Positions 12,745-23,525 of a DNA stretch of 64,000 bases are shown here, one piece after another. Numbering within the stretch: position 1 is the stretch's first letter; every line of letters begins with the position of its first letter. Where the stretch lies: positions 27,770,026 to 27,834,025 of the forward strand of contig NC_060234.1 in the NCBI RefSeq assembly GCF_021155775.2. The letters run 5' to 3'. The DNA comes from Neodiprion pinetum. Taxonomy: Eukaryota; Arthropoda; Insecta; Hymenoptera; Diprionidae. The translations under genes were made by a program, and so were the position numbers. Below the pieces are notes generated by a model. The model was not told the DNA's origin, did not search any database, and was given only the letters and a program-made list of their open reading frames with translations.

Positions 12745-13847
12745 CATTCTCCTTCTCCTGCCAAGCCAAAACTCCGCAGAGCAGAGCCAGGGTCTTCCCG
12801 CTTCCCGTAGGACTCTCCAGTAAGCAATGTTCCGATTTTTTGCATCCTTGAATCAGCTGAAATTGCAGAGAATAGATGAAACAAAGTCCATGACAACTGA
12901 CAATTTTTACAAAACAATGCGGTACATTTAAGGTGCTGCTATTGAACGGTTGGAAAAAAGGAATCACAACATACATTGCGCGTGAAATGATGGAATACAG
13001 CCAATGTCGATTTTACCTTGTTCATAACGGCGATCTGCGACGGATAAGGTTTGACCGGAAACTTGACGTTGACACCGGCGATGTACAGTTCTTCATGGTG
13101 TACCTCCTTCGGGGTGGGAACCTCCTTTCCCTCCAGAGCAATGGTGATGTGCTTGAATATTTTCTTGTGGCATTCGTCCGGGGCATTCGCAGGAGTAGCG
13201 GGACCTGCCGAGTAGCAACCACCGGAAAAACCATCGCCGAGTATCGCCTTCGCCGCGTCTATCCTCGTCATTTTCTTCCTCGTCGTCTCGTCCCGCTTTT
13301 CACGCCAATTGAGAATCGACCATCTTTCCAACGTCGCGGAGCTGGATTCCGGAAGATTTTTGCGCTTTCGCGACTTGCGGGGCTTGCGGGGCTGACGACC
13401 CCTTCGCGAACTCGAACTGGAGCTTGAGCTTTCGCTCCAATCGCTGGAAGCGTCGTAGACGTTGGCGTTGATCACTGATACCCGTTTCTTGGTCTCTTTT
13501 AGCTGAAAAATGCCGTCCTCTTCGTCTTCGTCTTTCTTTTCCTCGACTTGTTTCTCCTCGGCGTTTTCATCGTCCTCCTCTTCCTTCTCCTCCTCGTTTT
13601 CAGACGGCTTTGACTGCTTGGAGTTCTTTTTAAACGCAAGACTGGGGTTCAGGTACTGAGAATTGAAAAAGCTCGGCGGTTCTTCGATCTGCATCTCCGT
13701 GTACTGTAGCTCTTCACTTTTCTCCCCGTCATCGTCATCGCCGCTCAAATTTGAGGCGGAGCTCTGCTCGGTCAACAAGTCACTGTCTTCATCATTCGTT
13801 ATATTTAAGGCATCCTGCGCGATGCGTGGATTGAATTTTCCAGCCAT
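12745..13847 (-). CDS. BRIP1: FANCJ/BRIP1-like DEAH helicase, 5' two exons (partial)
   Basis: Two exons: 13847-13017 (831 bases, 277 codons) and 12856-12745 (112 bases), joined in phase 0 across a 160-base intron with donor GTAAAATC and acceptor ATTTCAG. The 314 visible residues contain an acidic tract (about 82-112), a serine run (138-147), a basic stretch (148-163) that could be a nuclear localisation signal, then YIAGVNVKFPVKPYPSQ (255-271), the Q motif before the helicase core, and Walker A SPTGSGKT (292-299) followed by LALLCGVLAWQEKE. This block closely matches the start of BRIP1/FANCJ. That family comprises 5'-3' iron-sulphur DNA helicases of the XPD group that act in the nucleus in interstrand-crosslink repair and G-quadruplex unwinding. 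Human BRIP1 starts almost at the Q motif, so the roughly 250-residue leader is extra. The exon 2 donor is GTGAGT. Later motifs (iron-sulphur cysteines, DEAH box, motifs III-VI) were not found. RTEL1 or DDX11 are alternatives, but the HCLLESPTGSGK context favours FANCJ. Confidence 0.85.
12857..13016 (-). other. Intron 1 of the FANCJ-like gene
   Basis: This 160-base intron is inferred because reading straight through exon 1 gives non-conserved residues and then a stop. Removing it joins the Q motif (PYPSQIAVMNK) directly to LIQGCKKSEHCLLESP, as in the family. The donor at 13016-13015 follows AACAAG. The acceptor AG at 12858-12857 follows a pyrimidine-rich run. Confidence 0.85.
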
Positions 13848-16761
13848 TCTGAAACCGATTTCTTATCAATTACCGAATCGTTGAATACGACTCTTCTATT
13901 TTAATCAAATCATTCAACAACCAACCAATTGATAAAGAAAAACTCTGTACCGAAGGTAGCGGAATCGAAACAAACAAGAATATGTAAAAGGGTTTCGCGA
14001 GGGAGTAGAAACTTCTAGAGTTCTGGAAACTTTGGAAGAAAGTCGAGTAACAGGTGCGCAAGTACAGAACTTAGACTCGACTCTAAAATTTTTAATGACA
14101 CAAGCTCCGCGTCAAGCACGCCGGCGGATTCATTGAGCATTTTCAAAGCTGTAAGTTTTCTCCAAGAACAAAACTCCGCAGTATCTTCATAAATAAAATT
14201 CTAGGTTATTTCTTTCCCACCTTCAACTTGGATTGAAATCTTCATTCATAGGTACAGTAAAAAGAGTGCACAATATATAAGATGTCTCGTGTGGTGTCGC
14301 AATAAAAGTCCTGCACCTGAAAACGAGCGATGCTTTATAATAACAGCGGAAAGCCTTTTCTACATGAATTAGGGTAAGTACTTGACAAATGTCGCGTACG
14401 TACACGGGAAGCGGAGGTAAGGAAAATGAAAAAATTAGGAAGATGTACAAGAAGACACTCCAAGACGACGATAATCGAGACGAACGTTTCGGCGTTTCGC
14501 GCTGCACATGGCATTTCTCGACACGCTACATCCTCTGTCAGCTGTGTCGCGGGCTCATTTTTCTTTACAACGTCGTTGAATGGACTGCACCGCGTGTCGT
14601 ATATTTCACTGTGCACTCGCAAGACGACAAGTTCCGATGGAATATAGGTGCATAAAGTGATCGTTATATTTCTACACCGCAATTCCATCGCATGCAGTTG
14701 TCCCTTTCACACATGCTCGATACTGCTGAATTCGAGTTGTAGGATACATTTGACACCGGAGTAGCTTGCCATATGTCGATCTGAGGCAATACGGAGTGAA
14801 AAAAGGGTTGACAAGGAAAAACTGGGGCTTTAACTTGTCAGAAGTTGGTTCAATTTCATTTCGGAATTCCCCAAGCAATGGAAGTTCGTTTCGTTGTTCT
14901 TCTTACGCGACTAATTGCGGCAACTAATTTCGTTCCAGTAGTCACGAAGTGATAATGGAATCGCGTATTATTCCTCACTTGTTTTCCACATTTTTCTATC
15001 ATTTATAAATAAATTTATTCGTTTTTCAACTACGAATTCTTTACAAAGTCTGTATTTTTCACCCAAAAACGCTCTTTCGCTGCGTGAAAAAAATATACTG
15101 AGAAACCGGATTCATCTCAAATTACTGACCGCTGAAATTTTTTCAAACAATATTGTTCCTCTCAATTAATGTGTTTAAATATCCAAATATTACGGCATCT
15201 TGATCCAGAAACGCATTTGAATTTATCTCAATAAAATGAGTTAAAAAGTAGGGGTGGTCAGAGATATTAAATCAAAATTACAGTCTTTTTGGATCAAAAA
15301 TATTTTTGAAGGTGTTTCATGATTTGAAAATAATTCTCATAAGTCAGTCTAATTCGTAATTCCTTTTTTTGACGCCATTGAAGTTCGTAACGTTGATGGC
15401 ACAATTTATTTTTAGGAAGAATTGTCATTCCATCAGAAAAGTATCAGCTGACTACAAAAACCGTAATAAAAGATTGCATAATTCTATTTTGAAAACACAT
15501 CTCCTGAATTAATTACTCTAAAATAGCGAAATATTAAATAAATGTTACAATTTGAATATATTCTTTCAAGTGAACCTTACTGACTCCAACCTTATTTTTT
15601 TTTCCTTTGTTTTTTTCTTTGAATGATTGAATTACGCGTTAACGACTTTTTTAATTTTTCAAATCATTTTATTTTGGTTTCTCCTCAATAACTGTGTGTA
15701 ATTTCACGGTGAATGAATACAGGAAAAATATTGTCAACAATTCTAACGATGCGTTGGACTGGAAATCGACCATAACATAACATTTAATTACTCATAATTG
15801 GTAAATTGAAGCGTAAAATGCTTCTAAAAATGTCGTTTAAACGGACAAATAGATATGTTTACTTCAATTCTAGCTTAAAATGAAATTTGTAAAATAGGTA
15901 TGCGAAATGAATTATCAAATGTCGAATGGTATTGTATACTGTAAATATTATTATCAGGGTTTTTCTACTACTAACCAACCAGGACTCTGCGGCTTTCAAA
16001 TTATTCATATTTAATTCAGCGCTTAACAAATACTGTCGGTGGTATGTGCATGAAATTTCTTACGCTACGCTCCAGATAGGATACAAGCAAACATTACATT
16101 ACAGGTTCAGAGCTCGTTACAATCAACGAAGATTTTGCAATTCCAACATAATTTAGTCGAATCAGAGGGAATCGTTCTTTTTGGAAAATTTTTGTAAAAT
16201 TGTACGATCTATTTTAACAGAGATATTCGACACGTGACCGACGCTGAATGCAGTACCTAAATCTTACACAATATCGAATAAAAAAAAATTGAAAATGCAC
16301 GTACAAATCTGATCTAAATGGCGAATGCAAAACAGCAAATACACAATGAATTTGAATTAACGATTTCAAGCGTTACTCCGCCCTCGTTCAAAAATGTTCC
16401 ACGAATGCGCGGTTAAACGTAAGCACCAATAGGTGGACGTTGCCATGACACACGCCACGACCTCGTGTACAGGAGAAATCCGTGGCGTACACATATGAAG
16501 CAGAATAAAGCTACGCATGCGTCTCTCTGACTCCGCGCGACCACGCGACTCGATGTGTCGTTGACTGATGCACGCGGATAAGGCCAAACGAGAGGAACGG
16601 AGTGACACGGGCTGATAATGCGAGCAGCAAGCTCGCCGTAAGGCCACGAGTGGCGACGATGACGATGAGAGATGGAGCGATAATATCCACCGATAAGATA
16701 GGGGGGAGCGATACGGGGTGCGAATCTAACCTCAAACGTCAAGATTTTAGCGAATACTCAC
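13848..16761. other. Upstream flank of the FANCJ-like gene
   Basis: Immediately before the helicase ATG on the minus strand is GGTTTCAG/A, a possible acceptor that would make the start codon the beginning of exon 2 behind a noncoding first exon. From 14100 to 16360 the DNA is AT-rich with no coding-like frame. 16370-16750 is GC-rich and would be the first intron of the next exon upstream. No polyadenylation site or further exon could be assigned. Confidence 0.4.
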
Positions 16762-16853
16762 GGTGACGGAGGATCGAGGCGCCGTCTTACGAAGGCGAGG
16801 GATGCTGAGTAGACACAGACGATGATGAATATCGCTGCCAGAACGATGATCAT
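16762..16853 (-). CDS. Signal-anchor first exon of an unidentified membrane or ER protein (partial)
   Basis: The frame opens at 16853 with MIIVLAAIFIIVCVYSAS and then LAFVRRRLDPPS. This is a hydrophobic helix of about 21 residues followed by a basic stop-transfer cluster (RRR) and a proline-rich hinge. The exon ends at CACC/GTGAGT (donor 16761-16760), leaving the frame in phase 2. A helix, arginines and PPSP near residue 30 is the layout of microsomal cytochrome P450s and some ER dehydrogenases or type II transferases. The exon is too short to choose between them. An in-frame stretch continues upstream to about 17204, but its arginine-rich composition looks like 5' untranslated GC-rich sequence, so the ATG before the helix is preferred. 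No downstream exon was found between here and the helicase gene. Confidence 0.4.
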
Positions 16854-17210
16854 CGCCCGGTGATGACCTATCTGCTGGTTTGTCGGCGAACGCCGAAGGC
16901 AAACATTGAGGTTAGAGGACACAAATAGCCGGAGCTTAGCGGGGCCGACTTTCGCCCGGCACTCGACGCTTCGACGTTCGACCGCCGTTCGGGAGAATCG
17001 ATTCCTCGACACTCGGCGCGGGACACACGACAAGTTTCGAATTTCGAACGCCACGCAACGGAAAGAGAGTAGCACAGGCACGCGAATAACGCGACTTGTT
17101 CGGCGGACTAGACGATCGTACTTGTGTAAACATGAGGAATACGAATCTGGGGTCAGAATTGTTTCGTTACACACAGATTTTGAGTCGTGTATGGGGTATT
17201 CCACTATAAT
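16854..17210 (-). promoter_or_regulatory. GC-rich 5' leader or promoter region of the signal-anchor exon
   Basis: CpG-rich DNA directly upstream of the signal-anchor ATG, open in several frames on both strands, as expected for a CpG-rich 5' region. No clear TATA box. Confidence 0.3.
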
Positions 17211-19153
17211 TTGAACACCGAAGTATTTGGGGTGACGGAGCGATTCTGACTACGGATTCGGGTTCAGTATTTGCAACGATATATCGAGACGTGATCTAAT
17301 CCACGGGACAAGTGTTTTTCGTGATTTCTTTATTGTGTTATTACCCGCAACTCAAAATTTAGGGGCGATAGGACGATTCAATTGAACCTATTTTTAACCT
17401 ATGAATTAATCCCAAGACATGCCTTGATGGATTACGAATCTAATAGCATTCGTCGTTAAGTTGAAACTTGGAATTTTTGTTTAAAAATAATAAAGAAATT
17501 TATTATATCATTCATGTGTTTATATATTTTATGAACTGAGAAACAATTCTCGAAAATAATAGGTATCACTGGATTCTAATATTTCATCGAATGAAGCTAC
17601 CGCGGTGGTACGACATTTTTTCGAGGATTAACATGATCTGAGTATAATCTAATACGGATTTAAAAGAAAAAATCAAAATATCAAATTCTCGTGCCAGAAA
17701 ATATGTTTCACGATTACGTTAATCGATCCATTCTAGCCTTCAATCGTATACTCAAGTTTAAATTGAAAATAGATTTTTTCATTCAAGATTCCCAAGCTAA
17801 TATTACGTTTAATAGAATTATTAAATGCGAGTCATCTCACAACATTGTTCGCTTTTTTTACTTTAATACGTGTGAGATCAACTATATAATATTTATTATA
17901 TGTATAATAGCTCTGCAAAAAGAGACAATTTAATTTCAAATTATAGTTGTAAGATTTAATACTTGCAATATTGCAACGTCAACATCATTTTTGTGCACAA
18001 AAATGTTTTAGAATCGGCTAAAAATAAATATGTACAGGTATTATACAGATGGTTTTGAACCTCCCTTAAAAGCAAAATAAGATCGTGTAGAAGCGATAGT
18101 TGTTTATAAGAATTGACACACCTTTCGTTCATTTCAGATACAGATATATGATTCTAAAATTCTATTAATAACAAAATCTGACTTTTAAATAAAAATACAT
18201 TAACTATTTCAAAATTGAAGTTTTTTCCAGACATTAGAAAGATTTATATTTTTCTTTTATTACGTCTAAATTCGAAAGAGCAGAATTTCAAAACCTGAAA
18301 TATCCTAAATTCGGAGATGTAAAAATCTGTAGTATGACATCAGCAAGAAGAAAAACCATTCGGACGACAAGAAATTGTGTTTCCAAAGGGTTGTGGCAAT
18401 AATTGTTGAAATTCTCCGTATTACGTCTTTACTGGAATATTACCGAAGCACAAACGTAATATTCATACGTAATATGAATATCATAATATATGTATATATG
18501 CCTGTTGTATAACGCAGTGTAATTCGAAGTTTCTCCACGAAGTGCTCGATGTTTTCGATACTGTACAATGACACTTTGTATTCAAGGGGCAAAACAATCT
18601 TTAAATTTAGGTAACGGGGCGTAAGTTATGTATATCCTTCTATAGATATACGCCTATGTACATCTATCGCCATGGATTACAAGTACGAACTATAGACTGC
18701 GGGCCGGGCGTTCTATCCCATAAAATGTATCCAGTCTACGATTGTATTTAGGGTATAATAGGGGGTTCGGTTTCATTATTGTGAAATGCGTCAAATTGCT
18801 CGTGTTACACCCTCCCGGAAGAAAGTGCTCGATTATAAATCACATGCACCGAGTTTATGGTCCACATGATTCAGTTTGTCAAATTATTCTCTTCTTCTTT
18901 TCAACAGCGAACCATCCGGCCACCCAATTCTCACTTCATTCCTCCCCACCCAATCATCGTCCAAATATAATACCAACGATTTCGGTACGCGATTTGTTAA
19001 TCGACTGTCAACACTTTTAAAGAATGGAAAATACTAGCTTTCAATCTATGGAAATATTGGGACACAATCGGGCAAACAGATTTCATGGGGAGCTATGTTC
19101 TCCTCAACCGACCTCAGGACAGGCAAGTCTCTTGTCCGTCATCTTGGTTCAAT

Positions 19154-19183
19154 AAAAAAAATATATATATATATATATATATT
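19154..19183. repeat. A run followed by AT microsatellite
   Basis: Seven A followed by about eleven AT dinucleotides. Confidence 0.95.
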
Positions 19184-22100
19184 CAAGACCATTGTTACAG
19201 TTTGACATTATACTTCACACGCGAATTAATGGTAGGTAATTGGTGTGGTTCGCTTTTCTTCATTCGAAAAATGTTTAGTAGGGAAATATTTTGCCCAGTA
19301 TAAATAAAGGAGAATCCGAACAACGGAGCACCCTAGAAAAGAAAAATTCCTATATATGTATGTTCACAACGGGTACCGTGAATTTGGAATCGCCACGGTG
19401 GGCAGGACGGACATCCCTCTTATCTTAACCACACATACGGAATATGAAATATAAATAAAACATATTCTTACTCCAGCGTGCAATAAAAATGTGGGGAGAT
19501 AAAGGGAGTGCGCGACGCATACGAAATTTTCTTTCAACTCTCCCCGCGGTTTCAGGTTCAGGACACGAAGGTCCTGCAGGAACGTCCGGAGAAACGAGAG
19601 CCCGTCTCTCTTCCCCGTCAGTGATTGCCGGCCCCCGGTCAGAAGGCGGCCACCAACAGAAATATTTTTATTTCCGGGGGGTTACGCTTTATATTTACGG
19701 CCGCACAACAATAGCCCCGATTTCTCATGCTTTCGTTTCGCGGGGTTTTCCAGGAGGTATTTTCATAATATCAGCGATTTGTCATTCCCCGCTTATAGAA
19801 CCGGACCACTGCGACTGATGAAATCGGACATTTCGGGGTGACCTTTCGCTCCATCCTTATCCACGCTCCTGCGACTACCTACGGAATAACGAATGAGAAG
19901 AAGAAGGTAAAGAAACAGAAAAAAAAGAACCCAAAAAGAGTTTCTCCGCAAGGTCCGCCGCTTATGATTGATGCGCCGCCAGATGCAGCGTCACCTGGAC
20001 CATGCACTTCGTACTTTGCTACGTAATCCCGATACTCGGTACCGAAACTGATTCCAGCTCATTTGACTGGATCCAACTCAACATCGCGGAACGCTTCGGA
20101 GTTATCAAACCGAATTACTTCCGCTTCGAAGGCGCGTTTCAACCTCATTTTCATTCCTTGTCAAAAATGATCGTTAGCTACCACCGTCGTGCCGCCTTGT
20201 TACAGCGATAAGAAGCTCGTAGATTACTAGCTTAGATTGATACTATTTTCATTACAAGAATTATAGGGGCACCCGTAGTAGCAGGTAATTAGAACAACGC
20301 GTAAATTATGTTTCTTCAAACATTGGCATAAAGCTCGACTTATACAGGCCATCGTCGTCCACCGAATGATTTTTTTCCAACAACACTTTACACTCACTTT
20401 TTTGAAATTTTCTCAATTTCTTTGGCCAAATCGAAAAGTGAATTCTACCTACTTTTCCATAATTTCAAATCGAAAATATTAAACATTTTTCTGCTTTCTG
20501 TACAATCACAGACATGGACAAGGATTCTTTCCTTTCCTCTCCATCAGATTTAATTACAAATTTTTTGAATTCCGTCAATTAAAATCGTTGAACGCGGGGA
20601 TGCCAGGGCGTTTTTCTGGAGAACCGATGCCTGCTGCGAATCGAAATATGACTAATCGTCGACCATACGCTGACGTTACGCGAAGGCCATAAAGCCTATC
20701 GTCTAATTTCCGCGCGCGGATGCACTTAATTAAGAGCTATCTGCGCGCCATCCGTTTATCCACGGAGCTCGAAAAATAATTGTCTCACAGGGGAACATCG
20801 ACATCCATTGACTCCGTGATAAGATAAGACGAGGGTGGACTCCGGTGTATATACCGTCCACCCTGCAGATAGACGATCTACACAATACGACACCGCGGTC
20901 AGATGAGTGCGTGCGCCAGACGCGCCCCGACGGACACGTTGAACCGTGTGCGAATCCAACAGAGTGCTCGAAGCTGGAGGGTGGCTTGAATTAATCGCAC
21001 CGATGTCCGCGAGACTCTTGCGAGAAGTAAAACAAAACTATCATGCTGGCTGGGGATAAAACGCGGCCGAGAGAAATCCTCGCTCGTGAAAACTGCCTCC
21101 GTGGTTTTCTATTGTCCATCTTCCTCTGTCCCGTCACACACGGTGCATGACGAGGTGAACTTCATCGTCCGCGTCATGCCACCTTCAACGGGTGATGTGA
21201 AATTCTAATTCTCGACCGAGGACGAGAAGATCGTTCACTGCAGGGGATGAAAACAAGGATTGCGAGAAGCTGGACTCTCCTCAGAGGCAATCTTGTGTGG
21301 GGTATTTTCTTGGACAATAACTTTGCGGCGAGAGGGCAAAAGTGGTAGTGGATGTAGAAGGACATCGATCAGATGTGATCACGCTGGAATTAGCCGTCCC
21401 TCGCAGGAGCCGGGATCGGCCTTCCACCCCCTCGGTCTGCAGTCCCTTTTTCCTTCGGCCCCGGAAAAAAGGAGGTCGGACAAACAAAGAATCGAAGTCG
21501 TTGGGACGACTACCCCTATGCTTCGTTGAAACCTGTATATGCAGGCCAGGGTGGTTCGACTGTTTTAGACCTAGGTTGAAAATCGTCGGTCCACTTCTTT
21601 TTTCATCCTTTTCATCTTCTCCCCCTTTTCTTCTACCTCTTCTAGATTTGCCTCGAGATTACTTTCTCGAAGATCTTAACCGGATCTCGTAACATTTTAA
21701 GCCTACGTTGCAAGTCGTTTAAAAAATATGAATTTTACCAATATCTGCGGGGCAGTTTTTAATCCAGTTGGCAGTTTAATATCATTCCTTTCCTCTTGTC
21801 GCCAAGTGCGATCCAGCTACTTAAAAATAGCTAGGTGGACGCAAAAATATTTCAGAATTGATGATCCAATTTTGTTTTGTGCGAATTGGCAAAATTTTAT
21901 ATTTGTTCGTATTAGATGGCGCGGATACAACTGGCGGTTAAACCATTTGAAATTTCATAAGAATTCAACATTTTCGAACTTTTCGAATAATGAATAATTT
22001 TTTTTACGGTACAACTATTTACATCTGGAGATTCAGATGAGTGGAAGACACCGGAACGTTAGCTCAAGTGTAAAAAAAAAAAAAGAAACTGATTATAATC

Positions 22101-23482
22101 GAAGCATGCAGGAAGTCTTGAGCGCTCACTTTGCATTTGCAAATTGAAACAAGAAGAAATCCCAATAGTTACCGAAATTCAAAATGGAAATGAGCCAGTC
22201 GTTTCCGCGTAATACGAGCTTGCGGGCGGATTGATCGATGAGTAATAGCTGCGGGTGAATATTTCATCAGGTTTCGGCTAAACCTCGTGAAAGCATGTAA
22301 GCTGAGTCGCCTCGGCGATGAAATTGACTGGCTCGGATCTCGCAATATCCCCGTAAAACAGTGTCGTGGTGAATAAATAGGGCGACAACTCAGGGACATG
22401 GGATTTAATGACAAAAAGCTCTCGGTCCTCCGGGTAGCAGGGCGGAGAAGGGTCGCCGGTCGCGAGGAGAACGACGCGGACCTCCCGCTGGGTAATAAGT
22501 TTAGCTTCCTCGGGGAGGATCATAAACCAGGGGCCCACGATTTTCGCGCAGCGTGATACTGTGTTCGTAGTCCTCTGTCCTCTGCCGCCGGCGCGTTGCC
22601 ATAGTTCACCCGTTTCGGTGCTCACTATCCACAAATTGAAGATGTTCCACCATCCGTTCGTGTCGTTATGGTATCACCTTACTGATTTATCGTAGCGATG
22701 CTACCGCGCGATATAACCGCGCATGAATACACTTGCGCGACCCTAGAAACCTCAAAGAAAAACGACTCGGTCCTCGTATTAATTAGTAATAACTAATTCT
22801 ATATCTCACGACGAAATCCCGCGTTAGATAAGATTATATAGGCGTCACGAGGCGGCACGAAGCTATTAATACTAACGTCTTAAACGCTTGATAACGTCTC
22901 GTACGCTCACTTTTTCAACATGGTAGCTGCTACGAATACCAGAGTATCTGCTGAGACATTAGCCTCGTACGAGCAATTCCTTTTTTCTTTTTCAAAACGC
23001 CTAATGAATCTACACAACCAAACTTTTAAATGTTCGTTTTTAATAGACAAACACTGAGATAAGAAGGCAACAAATTTCGCTTACAGGCTACTATTTACAT
23101 GCGGTAAAACGTTCAGCTGCACTCACTGTGAATCCCGATCGATTTGCAGTTATTAACAACAGTGTGGACTGTGATATACCGTGTTGCCAAGATCGAGCAT
23201 CTCCCAAAAACCGGAAACCTTTTCACAAATGTTTCAAACGCAATTTCACTCAGCAGACGGAGTGAACTTCCGGAGAGAAATATGCGCCCAGCCTTCGCGT
23301 ACCCTGAATGCAGGGGTGAAAGAGGAAGAGGACAATGTGGCCCTTCGTGGAAGTTATTAGGGTGTGATTTCATTTCCGAATTTGTCGCGAAACCGCCGTG
23401 ACCCCCTGCGCCCGGGTTATTTCCTGGCAGGTTAAATGGCCGGTGCAAAAAAGTCATAAAATAAGTTATAATTTGGCGCACA

Positions 23483-23525
23483 CGGCGTCGAACGGCGTCG
23501 GTCGGCGTCGGTCGGCGTCGAGCGG
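23483..23525. repeat. 10-bp tandem repeat, CGGCGTCGGT type
   Basis: Four units of CGGCGTCG plus two variable bases (AA, GT, GT, AG) in a CpG-rich island. Confidence 0.9.
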
